A DNA stretch of 56,376 bases from a virus: positions 1 through 56,376 of IMG/VR virus record IMGVR_UViG_3300036715_000633; one strand, 5' to 3'. A program made the position numbers and the translations under genes. Every line of letters starts with the position of its first letter. The first letter of the stretch is position 1. Below the pieces are notes generated by a model. That model saw only the letters and a program-made list of their open reading frames with translations, had not been told where the DNA came from and searched no databases. This document shows, in pieces, positions 49,609 through 56,376 of this stretch.

Positions 49609-51943
49609 ACTCTGGGAAAACATACCAACAGAATTGATTTGGACACCTCAATGGTGTTTAGCAGGGCCTAACGAACTGGGACAAATGAAAGTCCCGATGA
49701 CTGTTCATGGCACGAAAGCGAAATCAAACGATCCGACAACATGGACGACGTTCCAGAATGCCTGCGATGCTGCGATTGCACGGGGCTGGGGTATCGGCTT
49801 TGTTCTAAGTGCCAATGATCCTTATAGCGTCATTGACTTGGACGTTAAGGATGCTGATAACCTTCCCGATAAACCTGAGAAGTGGACGACGCCTGAACAG
49901 TTGGCGCGATATGCTTCGATTGTCGAATCGTTCAGTAGTTACACCGAGGTATCGACTTCGGGTAAAGGTGTCCACATTTGGCTGCTGGCGAATATCGGCA
50001 TGGGTCGCAAGCGCGAAGGGATTGAGGTTTATAGTCAGGAGCGGTTTATTGTCTGCACGGGTAACGTGTATGTGCAAAGCGATATCCTCGACCGGCAGGA
50101 CATGCTTTCCAATATGGTTTCCCAGATGGAGACTTTGGACGCGCACGCTGACGCCGACGACTGGGTGGACGGTGAGCAAAGCAAAGAGGATATGGAACTG
50201 GTCGAACAGTTATCCTCGCAAGAGAATGGCGCGAAGTTTTCGGAACTGTACGCAGGCAACTGGAGCCAGTTCGGGTACCCGTCGCAGTCTGAGGCTGATT
50301 TTGCGTTGATGTCCATGTTTGCGTTTGTGACGGATAACGATGCGCAGTGCTTGCGACTGTTCCGCAGTAGTGGGTTGGGTAAGCGCGACAAGGCGACTAA
50401 GAATGATGCGTACCTGACGAAACGATGCTTGGCGCCTATTCGCCGTCGTCAGATGGACGAACGGGCTGCGATTGCGCACGGGCAGGCTATGGCTGCTGCG
50501 ATGATGTCGGGCTCCCAGGCTTTGATTGCTTCGATCAATGCGGGTGAGACTAACTTAATTAATCCGCCTGAGGTGAGCGCTGCTGACGATTACGTGGTAC
50601 CTGAGGTGGGTAACGCTGAAACGACTTTGCCATGGCCTCCTGGGAATGCGGGCAATCTCGCTTATGTGCTGTACCAGAATCTGCGGCGCCCTGTTCCCGA
50701 GGTCGCTATTATTTCCGTCCTGGGTCTGCTGGCGGGTATTGCGGGTAAGGCGTATAAGACGGAATCCGATTCGGGTTTAAATAATTACTTTGTTTTGATT
50801 GCCCGATCTGGCGTAGGTAAGGAAGGGATGCACGATAGTATTAATTATGTACTCCATTCCATGATGTCGGGCGGGTATAACGCTTCGATTGCGAAATACG
50901 TGGATATGAGTGAGTACGCATCGGGGCAGGCTTTGATGAAGGCGGTTACCGAAAAGAATTGCTTCCTCAACGTTACAGGGGAATTCGGGCGTAAGCTGAA
51001 ATTGTTGGCGCTCGACAACGCGCCGGCACCGACGCAAATGATCCGCACCGCAATGACGAATTACTATTCCAAGTCGTCCACAAATTCAGTTGTTGGCGGG
51101 TTAGGGTACAGCGACAAGGAAAAGAATACCGCTTCGGTTACAGGCGTTGCATACAGCATGGTTGGCGAGACTACGCCCGACACGTTCAACGAATCGCTGA
51201 CCACTTCCATGATGCAAGATGGTTTCCTTTCGCGGTTCGTTATGATCTCCTACGAAGGTCTGCGCCCTCCTCTGAACCTGAATCCCAAGCTGCCGATACC
51301 GCCGCACCTATTAACTGCATTGTCTTGGCTTGTTGCGGGTGCAGATGGCGCGGGCCCTTACTTCGTAAAATGCACGGAAGAGGCACGGGCGTATCTGCGC
51401 AAATTCTCCCAACACTGCGACGACCTCATAAACGGGCCATTGCGGGATGATGATTCGCAGATTCAAATGTGGAGCCGTGCAGAGTTGAAGGCTTGGCGTA
51501 TGGGTTCGTCGCTTGCCACATTCGACAATCCCCAGGACCCCGTAATGACGCTTGACCACATCGAATGGGCTTTGATGGTCGTACAGCGCGACATCGACAA
51601 CATGACCCGCAAACTCAAAAACGGCGACGTTGGTACGGGTGACACTCAACGCGAAGAAAAGCTGGTACAAATCTGCATTGACTACTGCAAGGCGGCAAGC
51701 ATCCCGCCGGGGTATTCTGTCCCCAAGGACATGCACAAACGTGGCGTGGTGTCGCGCACGTACTTACAGCGCAAGGTCCAGCGCGTGAATTCGTTCACCA
51801 GCCACAAGCTAGGCTTTAATAACGCATTCGATGGTGCCATCCGTAATCTTTGCACCAATGGGCAATTGAAGGAAATCCCGTCTGCCGTTGCGTTGAAGGA
51901 TTACGGTTTTAGTGGTAAGTGTTTCGCCATCACGATTCGGTAA
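49601..51943 (+). CDS. AEP-type primase/polymerase fused to an ATPase/helicase domain
   Basis: A 780-residue replication protein. The N-terminal part has the AEP (prim-pol) pattern: GIGFVLSANDPYSVIDLDVK (DxD, about 76-79), EVSTSGKGVHIWLLAN, and IEVYSQERFIVCTGN. The C-terminal part (from about 340) resembles DUF3987-type ATPases: LLAGIAGKAYKTES, then LIARSGVGKEGMHDSI with Walker A near residue 400. Together it would prime and unwind DNA. ATG 49601 has GAGG nine bases upstream. The fusion replaces separate primase and DnaB-type helicase genes. Confidence 0.85.
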   Translation: MSELWENIPTELIWTPQWCLAGPNELGQMKVPMTVHGTKAKSNDPTTWTTFQNACDAAIARGWGIGFVLSANDPYSVIDLDVKDADNLPDKPEKWTTPEQLARYASIVESFSSYTEVSTSGKGVHIWLLANIGMGRKREGIEVYSQERFIVCTGNVYVQSDILDRQDMLSNMVSQMETLDAHADADDWVDGEQSKEDMELVEQLSSQENGAKFSELYAGNWSQFGYPSQSEADFALMSMFAFVTDNDAQCLRLFRSSGLGKRDKATKNDAYLTKRCLAPIRRRQMDERAAIAHGQAMAAAMMSGSQALIASINAGETNLINPPEVSAADDYVVPEVGNAETTLPWPPGNAGNLAYVLYQNLRRPVPEVAIISVLGLLAGIAGKAYKTESDSGLNNYFVLIARSGVGKEGMHDSINYVLHSMMSGGYNASIAKYVDMSEYASGQALMKAVTEKNCFLNVTGEFGRKLKLLALDNAPAPTQMIRTAMTNYYSKSSTNSVVGGLGYSDKEKNTASVTGVAYSMVGETTPDTFNESLTTSMMQDGFLSRFVMISYEGLRPPLNLNPKLPIPPHLLTALSWLVAGADGAGPYFVKCTEEARAYLRKFSQHCDDLINGPLRDDDSQIQMWSRAELKAWRMGSSLATFDNPQDPVMTLDHIEWALMVVQRDIDNMTRKLKNGDVGTGDTQREEKLVQICIDYCKAASIPPGYSVPKDMHKRGVVSRTYLQRKVQRVNSFTSHKLGFNNAFDGAIRNLCTNGQLKEIPSAVALKDYGFSGKCFAITIR

Positions 51944-51945
51944 GT

Positions 51946-51974
51946 TTGATGGTTTACGCTTGCAATGCTAACAT
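51946..51974 (+). promoter_or_regulatory. Promoter with extended -10
   Basis: TTGATG at 51946-51951, 17-base spacer, TAACAT at 51969-51974 preceded by TGC. It serves the genes from 52000 onward. Confidence 0.6.
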
Positions 51975-51999
51975 TGCATTTATTAACAAGGAGAACGAC

Positions 52000-52494
52000 A
52001 TGGCAGAAATTATTAAACCTGAACCGAGCCTCGAGGAACTGTTGGAATGGGACAAACTCAAACGACAGATTGCCGATTTTAAACCGACCATCGATCTGGA
52101 AATGGCTATGCGGAAACGTATCGCCAAATCCTTCTTCCATGAGCCGAAAGAGGGCGCGAACAAATACCCGCTCCACGAAGGCTGGGTCCTCGAATTCACC
52201 AACAACATCGACCGCAAGTTCGACCTGCCCGCGTTGACTGCTGGTAAGGCAATGCTGCTGGAAAACAAAATACCTGTGGATGCGTTGATCGAATGGGAAC
52301 CTAAACTGGTAACGAAAGCATACCGCGAACTGACCGAGGAACAGCGCCAATTGTTCGATTCAGTGTTGATCGTGAAACCTGCATCACCGACGCTGAAAAT
52401 TGTATTGCCCGCAAAAGCTGCTGCCGCGCAAGCAATGAAAAAGGCGCAGGAAGCCCTCGCCCCAACTGACACCGCAACCGAAAATCCGCAATGA
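52000..52494 (+). CDS. Conserved-type phage protein of unknown function
   Basis: A 164-residue protein. ELLEWDKLKRQIADFKPTID, RKRIAKSFFHEPKEGANKYP and WVLEFTNNIDRKFD resemble a conserved protein found near replication genes in several tailed phages; the C-terminus is Ala/Lys-rich. Function unknown; co-occurrence with primase and ligase suggests a replication role. ATG 52000 follows AAGGAG. Confidence 0.7.
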   Translation: MAEIIKPEPSLEELLEWDKLKRQIADFKPTIDLEMAMRKRIAKSFFHEPKEGANKYPLHEGWVLEFTNNIDRKFDLPALTAGKAMLLENKIPVDALIEWEPKLVTKAYRELTEEQRQLFDSVLIVKPASPTLKIVLPAKAAAAQAMKKAQEALAPTDTATENPQ

Positions 52495-52562
52495 CATACG
52501 ATCCATCTATCCACGAAGTTCGACGCAAACCCGACCCACAACCTGAAAGCGATCCAAAATGA
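52491..52562 (+). CDS. Possible 23-residue peptide
   Basis: MTYDPSIHEVRRKPDPQPES and three more residues. Start ATGA overlaps the previous stop and its stop overlaps the next ATG, so it keeps the coupled gene chain intact. It may be a real micropeptide or only a translational bridge. Confidence 0.35.
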   Translation: MTYDPSIHEVRRKPDPQPESDPK

Positions 52563-52714
52563 AAACCGTAACTAAAGTTGCCTACCCTAAGCGTTTGCAC
52601 ATCGTCGCACTGTTGGCAAATAACATTCGTCCAATGCCTGCGCTGGTGATTGTATCTAGCCGTGCCGGTGTTGTGGATACCTACCCTATCTACCCGCAAA
52701 TGGCAGGGCGCTAA
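52559..52714 (+). CDS. Unknown 51-residue protein
   Basis: MKTVTKVAYPKRLHIVALLA and IRPMPALVIVSSRAGVVDTY show coding-like sequence with mixed strand/helix content. The start overlaps the preceding stop (ATGA) and the DNA ligase starts one base after its stop. Function unknown. Confidence 0.5.
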   Translation: MKTVTKVAYPKRLHIVALLANNIRPMPALVIVSSRAGVVDTYPIYPQMAGR

Positions 52715-52715
52715 C

Positions 52716-53636
52716 ATGGCGACCCGAATCCTGCCCATGCTGGCGTCAGACTGCGACGAAAAGAAACGCCGGTATCCGTGCCTCGTGCAGCCTAAGGTTG
52801 ACGGTGTGCGCGGTTTGTTCATTGATCCCGACAAAGGTATGGTCGGGCGCAGCCTAAAGCCTCACGCGAACGAATACACGACCAAGCGGTTCAGTGCTCC
52901 CGAGTTTTACGGTATCGATGGTGAATTGATTGCCGAGGCACAAAACCATCCCGACCTCTGCCGTTTGACCACAAGTGCCGTCAGCACGATCAAAGGTGAG
53001 CCTGCGGTTAGCTGGGTCGTATTTGACCTTATCAACGATTACACGATTGGCCTGCCCTACGAACAGCGTCTAGAACAATTGACGCTCAAAGTAGACGCGA
53101 TGCACAGCCAAGGGCGCTGGCCCGATGTGCAGGTCATTCAGTCGTTTGTGGTCAACGACTTGGAAAGCTATAACAAGCTGAAGGACTGGATTCTTGGCTC
53201 TAATTACGAAGGCACGATTATTCGAGACATCCAGGGCGCCTACAAGAGTGGTAGGTCCACTGTCAAGGAAGGCGGTTTGTTGCGGGATAAAGGCTTCACA
53301 GAGGGCGAGTTTTACGTGACCGGTATCCGTGAGGGTATGCGCAACGAAAACGAGGCTACTGAGGATCCTCGCGGTTATACTGAACGTTCCAGCCATGCCG
53401 AAAACATGATCCCTAACGGGATGGTTGGCGCGTTGGAAGGTACTGACGCAATCACTGGGCAGGCTATTGTGGTTTCGGCAGGTTGCATGACTCACGCCGA
53501 ACGCTTACAATACTTTCAACAGCCCGCACTAATCATCGGCAAACTGGCGAAATATAAATACTTTGCCAAGGGCGTGAAAGACCTGCCGCGATTCCCAACA
53601 TTCCAAAGCCTTCGGGCTGAAAGCGATTACAAATGA
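52716..53636 (+). CDS. ATP-dependent DNA ligase
   Basis: A 306-residue ligase. The nucleotidyl-transferase motif I is PKVDGVRG with Lys27 as the adenylated residue; motif III GIDGELIAE, motif IV EGTIIRD, and YKSGRS are present. It seals nicks during replication and repair. The size is like T7-type small ligases. ATG 52716 is taken because an upstream frame belongs to the previous gene. The end overlaps the Sak4-like gene by four bases. Confidence 0.9.
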   Translation: MATRILPMLASDCDEKKRRYPCLVQPKVDGVRGLFIDPDKGMVGRSLKPHANEYTTKRFSAPEFYGIDGELIAEAQNHPDLCRLTTSAVSTIKGEPAVSWVVFDLINDYTIGLPYEQRLEQLTLKVDAMHSQGRWPDVQVIQSFVVNDLESYNKLKDWILGSNYEGTIIRDIQGAYKSGRSTVKEGGLLRDKGFTEGEFYVTGIREGMRNENEATEDPRGYTERSSHAENMIPNGMVGALEGTDAITGQAIVVSAGCMTHAERLQYFQQPALIIGKLAKYKYFAKGVKDLPRFPTFQSLRAESDYK

Positions 53637-54460
53637 CCAGCATCCTTGCAGGGATTACAAATTCATCACAAAGCACAACTGGTATCCGTGCCGTTGTTGC
53701 TGGTGTTGAAAAGATCGGCAAAACGACGTTTGCGACGAGTGCGCCGCGTGCGTTGTTGATTCCTCTTGAAACAGGTTATGGCGGTGTAGTCGTTCAGAAA
53801 ACGGAAATGCTGACGACGTTTGCGCAAGTCATGGACCTGCTGGGCGAGATTGCCAACACTCCTAGTTTCCCATACAAGTCGTTGGTGTGGGATAGCGCGA
53901 CAGCGCTGGAGCGTTTGATCCACAACGCAGTTCTGGCACGCGATCCTAACTGGTCGCCGGGCAATAAAAAGACCGTCACTATGGATAGCGCGTTAGGTGG
54001 TTACGGAAAAGGCTATCAGTTCGCCAACGAACTTTTCGCCAAGTTCCTCGAAGCGTGCGACTGGTTGGCGATTAACCGTGGCATCAATATTATTTTGACC
54101 TGCCACGTGTTTGCGGGCAAACTGATCGACCCGACAGTTGGTGAATACGATACCTGGGACTTGCTGCTCCATTCGCCGAAGAACCAGAAGGCTTACGGGA
54201 AGCGCGAAATGCTAACCCAATGGGCTGATTTAATCGGTTTCCTCCACGATCCGATCTATATCACGAAAGGCGATTCGGTAACGCAAGGTATGAGTGCAAA
54301 CAAAGGCCGCGTTATGGGTATGAGCCGGACACCGGGGTACGTTGCGGGCAACCGTTACGGTATCACTGGCGAGATTCAAATCCCTGTAGATAAGGGATGG
54401 AACCAAATAGCGGGTGCAATTCATCAAAGCCGAGGGCTTGATTTTTTCAACCGCGACTGA
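53633..54460 (+). CDS. Sak4-like RecA-type ATPase
   Basis: A 275-residue AAA/RecA-fold ATPase. Walker A is GVEKIGKTT (24-32), Walker B SLVWDSAT (about 83-90), and a later INIILTCHV strand. Such proteins (Sak4/AAA_24) assist single-strand annealing and work with SSB. It lies next to the SSB gene and the ligase. ATG 53633 overlaps the ligase stop. Confidence 0.87.
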   Translation: MTSILAGITNSSQSTTGIRAVVAGVEKIGKTTFATSAPRALLIPLETGYGGVVVQKTEMLTTFAQVMDLLGEIANTPSFPYKSLVWDSATALERLIHNAVLARDPNWSPGNKKTVTMDSALGGYGKGYQFANELFAKFLEACDWLAINRGINIILTCHVFAGKLIDPTVGEYDTWDLLLHSPKNQKAYGKREMLTQWADLIGFLHDPIYITKGDSVTQGMSANKGRVMGMSRTPGYVAGNRYGITGEIQIPVDKGWNQIAGAIHQSRGLDFFNRD

Positions 54461-54517
54461 GCAATATGGTGTTTTCGACAGCCTTTTTTAAAATGTTGAA
54501 ACTTTAGGAGATTTAGA

Positions 54518-55282
54518 ATGGCCCAACTTAATTTTGATGCCCGCCAAGTAAAACCCGACGAAGGTCGCGTAGGCCCGATTCCTGCCGGCTGGTACCTGAT
54601 GGCGATCACCGAATCCGAAAACAAACCTGTCAACAATTCGCAAACCGGCGCCATGTATCTGGCTACCACGTTCACCGTGCTGGAAGGTCAGTACGCCGGT
54701 CGCAAAGTGTTTTTCAATTTCAACCTGCGCAACGACAATCCGAAAACCCAGGAAATCGCTTACGGTCAACTGTCGGCCGTCTGCCACGCCACGGGTCGTC
54801 TGACCGTTGGCGACTCGGTCGAACTGCACAACCTGCCGATGAAGGTTCGCGTGAAAATTCGCCCTGAACAGAAGGACGACAGCGGCAATGTGAAATACGA
54901 AGCATCCAACGATCTGTCGGCATTCAAGCAAGCCAACGACCCTTCGGCAGTTGACGCTCCAAGCGCTGCACCTAAAGGCCCGTCCGCAGGCCCTGCGCAG
55001 CCAGCGTTTGCTCCGCCGCCTGCCCCACAAGCTGCCCCAGCATGGCAACCGCCAGCAGCACAACAGGCACCACAACAGGCACCAGCACCTGCATGGCAAC
55101 CTCCTGCCCAACAGCAGTTCCAGCAGCCACAACAAGCGCCACAGCAAGCTGCACCGGCCCCAGCATGGCAACCACCGGCGCAGCAGCAGTTCCAGGCCCC
55201 TCAGCAGCAAGCACCGCAGCAGTTCCAAGCCCCTCAAGGTGCGCCGGCTCCAGCCGCTCCACCAGCCTGGGCGGGTCAGTAA
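54518..55282 (+). CDS. Single-stranded DNA-binding protein, DUF669 type
   Basis: A 254-residue protein. Residues 1-130 match DUF669 proteins (AQLNFDARQVKPDEGRVGPI, IPAGWYLMAITESE, then FFNFNLRNDNPKTQEIAYGQ), which act as phage SSBs with the Sak4 partner. Residues 150-254 are a low-complexity Pro/Gln/Ala tail with repeated APAWQPPA units; the usual acidic C-terminal tip of bacterial SSB is missing, the protein ending PAWAGQ. ATG 54518 follows TAGGAG. Confidence 0.85.
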   Translation: MAQLNFDARQVKPDEGRVGPIPAGWYLMAITESENKPVNNSQTGAMYLATTFTVLEGQYAGRKVFFNFNLRNDNPKTQEIAYGQLSAVCHATGRLTVGDSVELHNLPMKVRVKIRPEQKDDSGNVKYEASNDLSAFKQANDPSAVDAPSAAPKGPSAGPAQPAFAPPPAPQAAPAWQPPAAQQAPQQAPAPAWQPPAQQQFQQPQQAPQQAAPAPAWQPPAQQQFQAPQQQAPQQFQAPQGAPAPAAPPAWAGQ

Positions 55283-55342
55283 TATTACGGCGTGGCGTTA
55301 ATTATTAGCGCCACTTTTTGTTTCACCCACTAGGAGTAAGAA

Positions 55343-55645
55343 ATGGACAATTTGGAAAACGAAGAAGGTATCTCGGCAGGTGAAGGCGCAAGCGTTGCCA
55401 GCGAAGCCCTTGCGGGTACTGTTGTTGGCGATACCCCGACGGGTGCCATCCTCGCTGTTGCAGGTATCGGCGTAACCGGTTCGACTGGTCAGCAGGGTGC
55501 GGTCGATGCCATCGCCGGCGTCGCCGAACCTCATCCTGCACTGGCGGCGCTCGACCGTCTGCATGAAAAGCTGAACACCCTGGGCAGCTTTGTTGTCGCT
55601 GAAACCGATGCCTTGATTGCTGAAATCCGCAATCGTCTGGTGTAA
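55343..55645 (+). CDS. Unknown Gly/Ala-rich 100-residue protein
   Basis: Begins MDNLENEEGISAGEGASVAS with a Gly/Ala/Val-rich middle (GAILAVAGIGVTGSTGQQGA) and a helical end (ALAALDRLHEKLNTLGSFVV). It lacks a clear membrane span. Function unknown. ATG 55343 follows TAGGAG, and a UUCG terminator hairpin follows. Confidence 0.7.
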   Translation: MDNLENEEGISAGEGASVASEALAGTVVGDTPTGAILAVAGIGVTGSTGQQGAVDAIAGVAEPHPALAALDRLHEKLNTLGSFVVAETDALIAEIRNRLV

Positions 55646-55651
55646 TCAAAC

Positions 55652-55671
55652 AATGCGCCTTCGGGCGCATT
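55652..55671 (+). terminator. UUCG-capped terminator hairpin
   Basis: AATGCGCC-TTCG-GGCGCATT forms a perfect 8-bp stem with tetraloop between two genes, followed by TCTC. It is the same design as the hairpin at 12655-12670. Confidence 0.6.
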
Positions 55672-55685
55672 TCTCGGAGTATAAA

Positions 55686-56285
55686 ATGGAACTCAAAGAA
55701 TATCCTGGCTTTGCCATGCGCACGGCTAAAAAATTCCCCGACCTGCAATGGAACCTGTTGCACGCGTTGATGGGTATTAATTCCGAAGTCGGCGAACTAC
55801 AGGAAACCATTGCACGCGCATGGATGCAACTGCCCTTCGATCCTGTCAACATCAGCGAAGAAGGTGGCGACATTTCGTGGTACGTTGCGCTGTTGGCGAC
55901 TACGCTGGACTGGGATTTCGACACCCTGTTCCTGCAACCCGACGCACTGAGCGAACACGAAGCCATGGCTATCGCTGTTATCAATCGCAACCCGCCAGCC
56001 ATGTCGCTGGTACTGGGCGGTATCGCTGGTGACATCGGCACGATTATCAAGGCGCACCTGATCTACGGCAAGCCTTTCGACGCCGACGCGCTGAAACTGC
56101 GCACCTCGTACCTTATCAGCCTCGTGTCGCTGTTGATGGACGTTCACGGTATCGACTATCTGAATAGCTGCCTGCCTGAAAACATTGCCAAGCTGAAAAA
56201 GCGCTACCCTGAACAGTACAGCGATGTGGCTGCGATGGAACGCGCTGACAAGCCTCGCATTGCCACCAACGAAACGCAACACTAA
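55686..56285 (+). CDS. MazG-like nucleoside triphosphate pyrophosphohydrolase
   Basis: A 199-residue all-alpha NTP pyrophosphohydrolase. GINSEVGELQETI (about 33-45) and ISEEGGDISWYVALLA (about 59-74) give the ExxE and ExxD metal ligands of the MazG/dUTPase superfamily. In phages such enzymes may trim nucleotide pools or (p)ppGpp. ATG 55686 follows CGGAG. The gene ends inside the terminal overlap, followed by the ribosome-binding site of the Cas4-like gene, so the two are adjacent in the circular genome. Confidence 0.85.
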   Translation: MELKEYPGFAMRTAKKFPDLQWNLLHALMGINSEVGELQETIARAWMQLPFDPVNISEEGGDISWYVALLATTLDWDFDTLFLQPDALSEHEAMAIAVINRNPPAMSLVLGGIAGDIGTIIKAHLIYGKPFDADALKLRTSYLISLVSLLMDVHGIDYLNSCLPENIAKLKKRYPEQYSDVAAMERADKPRIATNETQH

Positions 56286-56376
56286 GGAGAACGTCTTGGT
56301 CCAACTCGCCATCAACACCCTAGCCGCAATCGACGCTCAAATGGCGAGCGATCAAGGCGCCTCTTACCGCACGTTC
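56250..56376. repeat. Direct terminal overlap, right copy
   Basis: Identical to bases 1-127. It shows that the contig closes on itself; the gene starting at 47 also begins here at 56296 and is cut off by the window end. Confidence 0.93.

Noticed and set aside
55008-55282. CAG/CCA-rich repeats in the SSB tail as a separate repeat element
   Set aside because: They are in frame and explained by a low-complexity Pro/Gln/Ala tail of the SSB protein.
1-56376. CRISPR array, insertion sequence, integrase or attachment site
   Set aside because: No regularly spaced repeats, no transposase or integrase motifs and no int-type gene next to a repeat were seen.

Overview
The window is one complete, circularly closed genome of a tailed phage, written linearly with a 127-base overlap: bases 1-127 are repeated exactly at 56250-56376, so the unique length is 56,249 bp. 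The gene set fits a siphovirus with a long non-contractile tail: HK97-type head genes, a long tape measure, tail chaperones joined by a probable -1 frameshift, and a lambda-J-like tail tip, with no sheath or baseplate wedge genes. A nested Rz/Rz1 spanin pair, an endolysin and sigma70-type promoters indicate a Gram-negative host. No integrase or recognisable CI-type repressor was found, so a virulent lifestyle is likely. The overall content (7-deazaguanine DNA modification, family B polymerase, AEP-type primase, about 56 kb) resembles phages of the Queuovirinae kind, but no relationship can be proven from this sequence alone.

Layout. (1) 0-13 kb, plus strand: a Cas4-like nuclease and an SF2 helicase, three small proteins with winged-helix-like C-termini, then an operon for making and inserting a 7-deazaguanine base (queE, queC, queD, folE, a CxxxCxxCC cysteine-cluster protein, queF, dpdA), followed by a sliding-clamp-like protein, a family B DNA polymerase and a few small genes. 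(2) 13-41 kb, minus strand, read from about 40.7 kb down to 13 kb: two tailspike-like proteins, small DNA-metabolism genes, terminase, portal, protease, capsid, connectors, tail, and the lysis cassette. (3) 40.7-47.9 kb, minus strand: a UvrD-like helicase and about fifteen small early-type genes, including an HTH regulator, a small lipoprotein and a gene interrupted at a C5 run. (4) 47.9-48.7 kb: a gene-poor, partly very AT-rich divergent region with DnaA-box matches, the best candidate origin. (5) 48.7-56.3 kb, plus strand: replication and recombination genes (HTH protein, AEP primase/helicase, DNA ligase, Sak4-like ATPase, DUF669 SSB, MazG-like pyrophosphohydrolase), running across the circle junction into region 1.

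How it works together: FolE, QueD, QueE and QueC would make preQ0 from GTP; QueF would reduce it to preQ1; DpdA would exchange guanine in DNA for the deazapurine, protecting the genome from restriction. The cysteine-cluster protein between folE and queF may further modify the base. The most unexpected signal is an 8-mer, TGACCACA/TGTGGTCA, which I find 29 times by eye (about 1.7 expected by chance), spread fairly evenly and strongly oriented over the 18-48 kb arm. It is encoded through different dipeptides and frames, which points to selection on the DNA itself.
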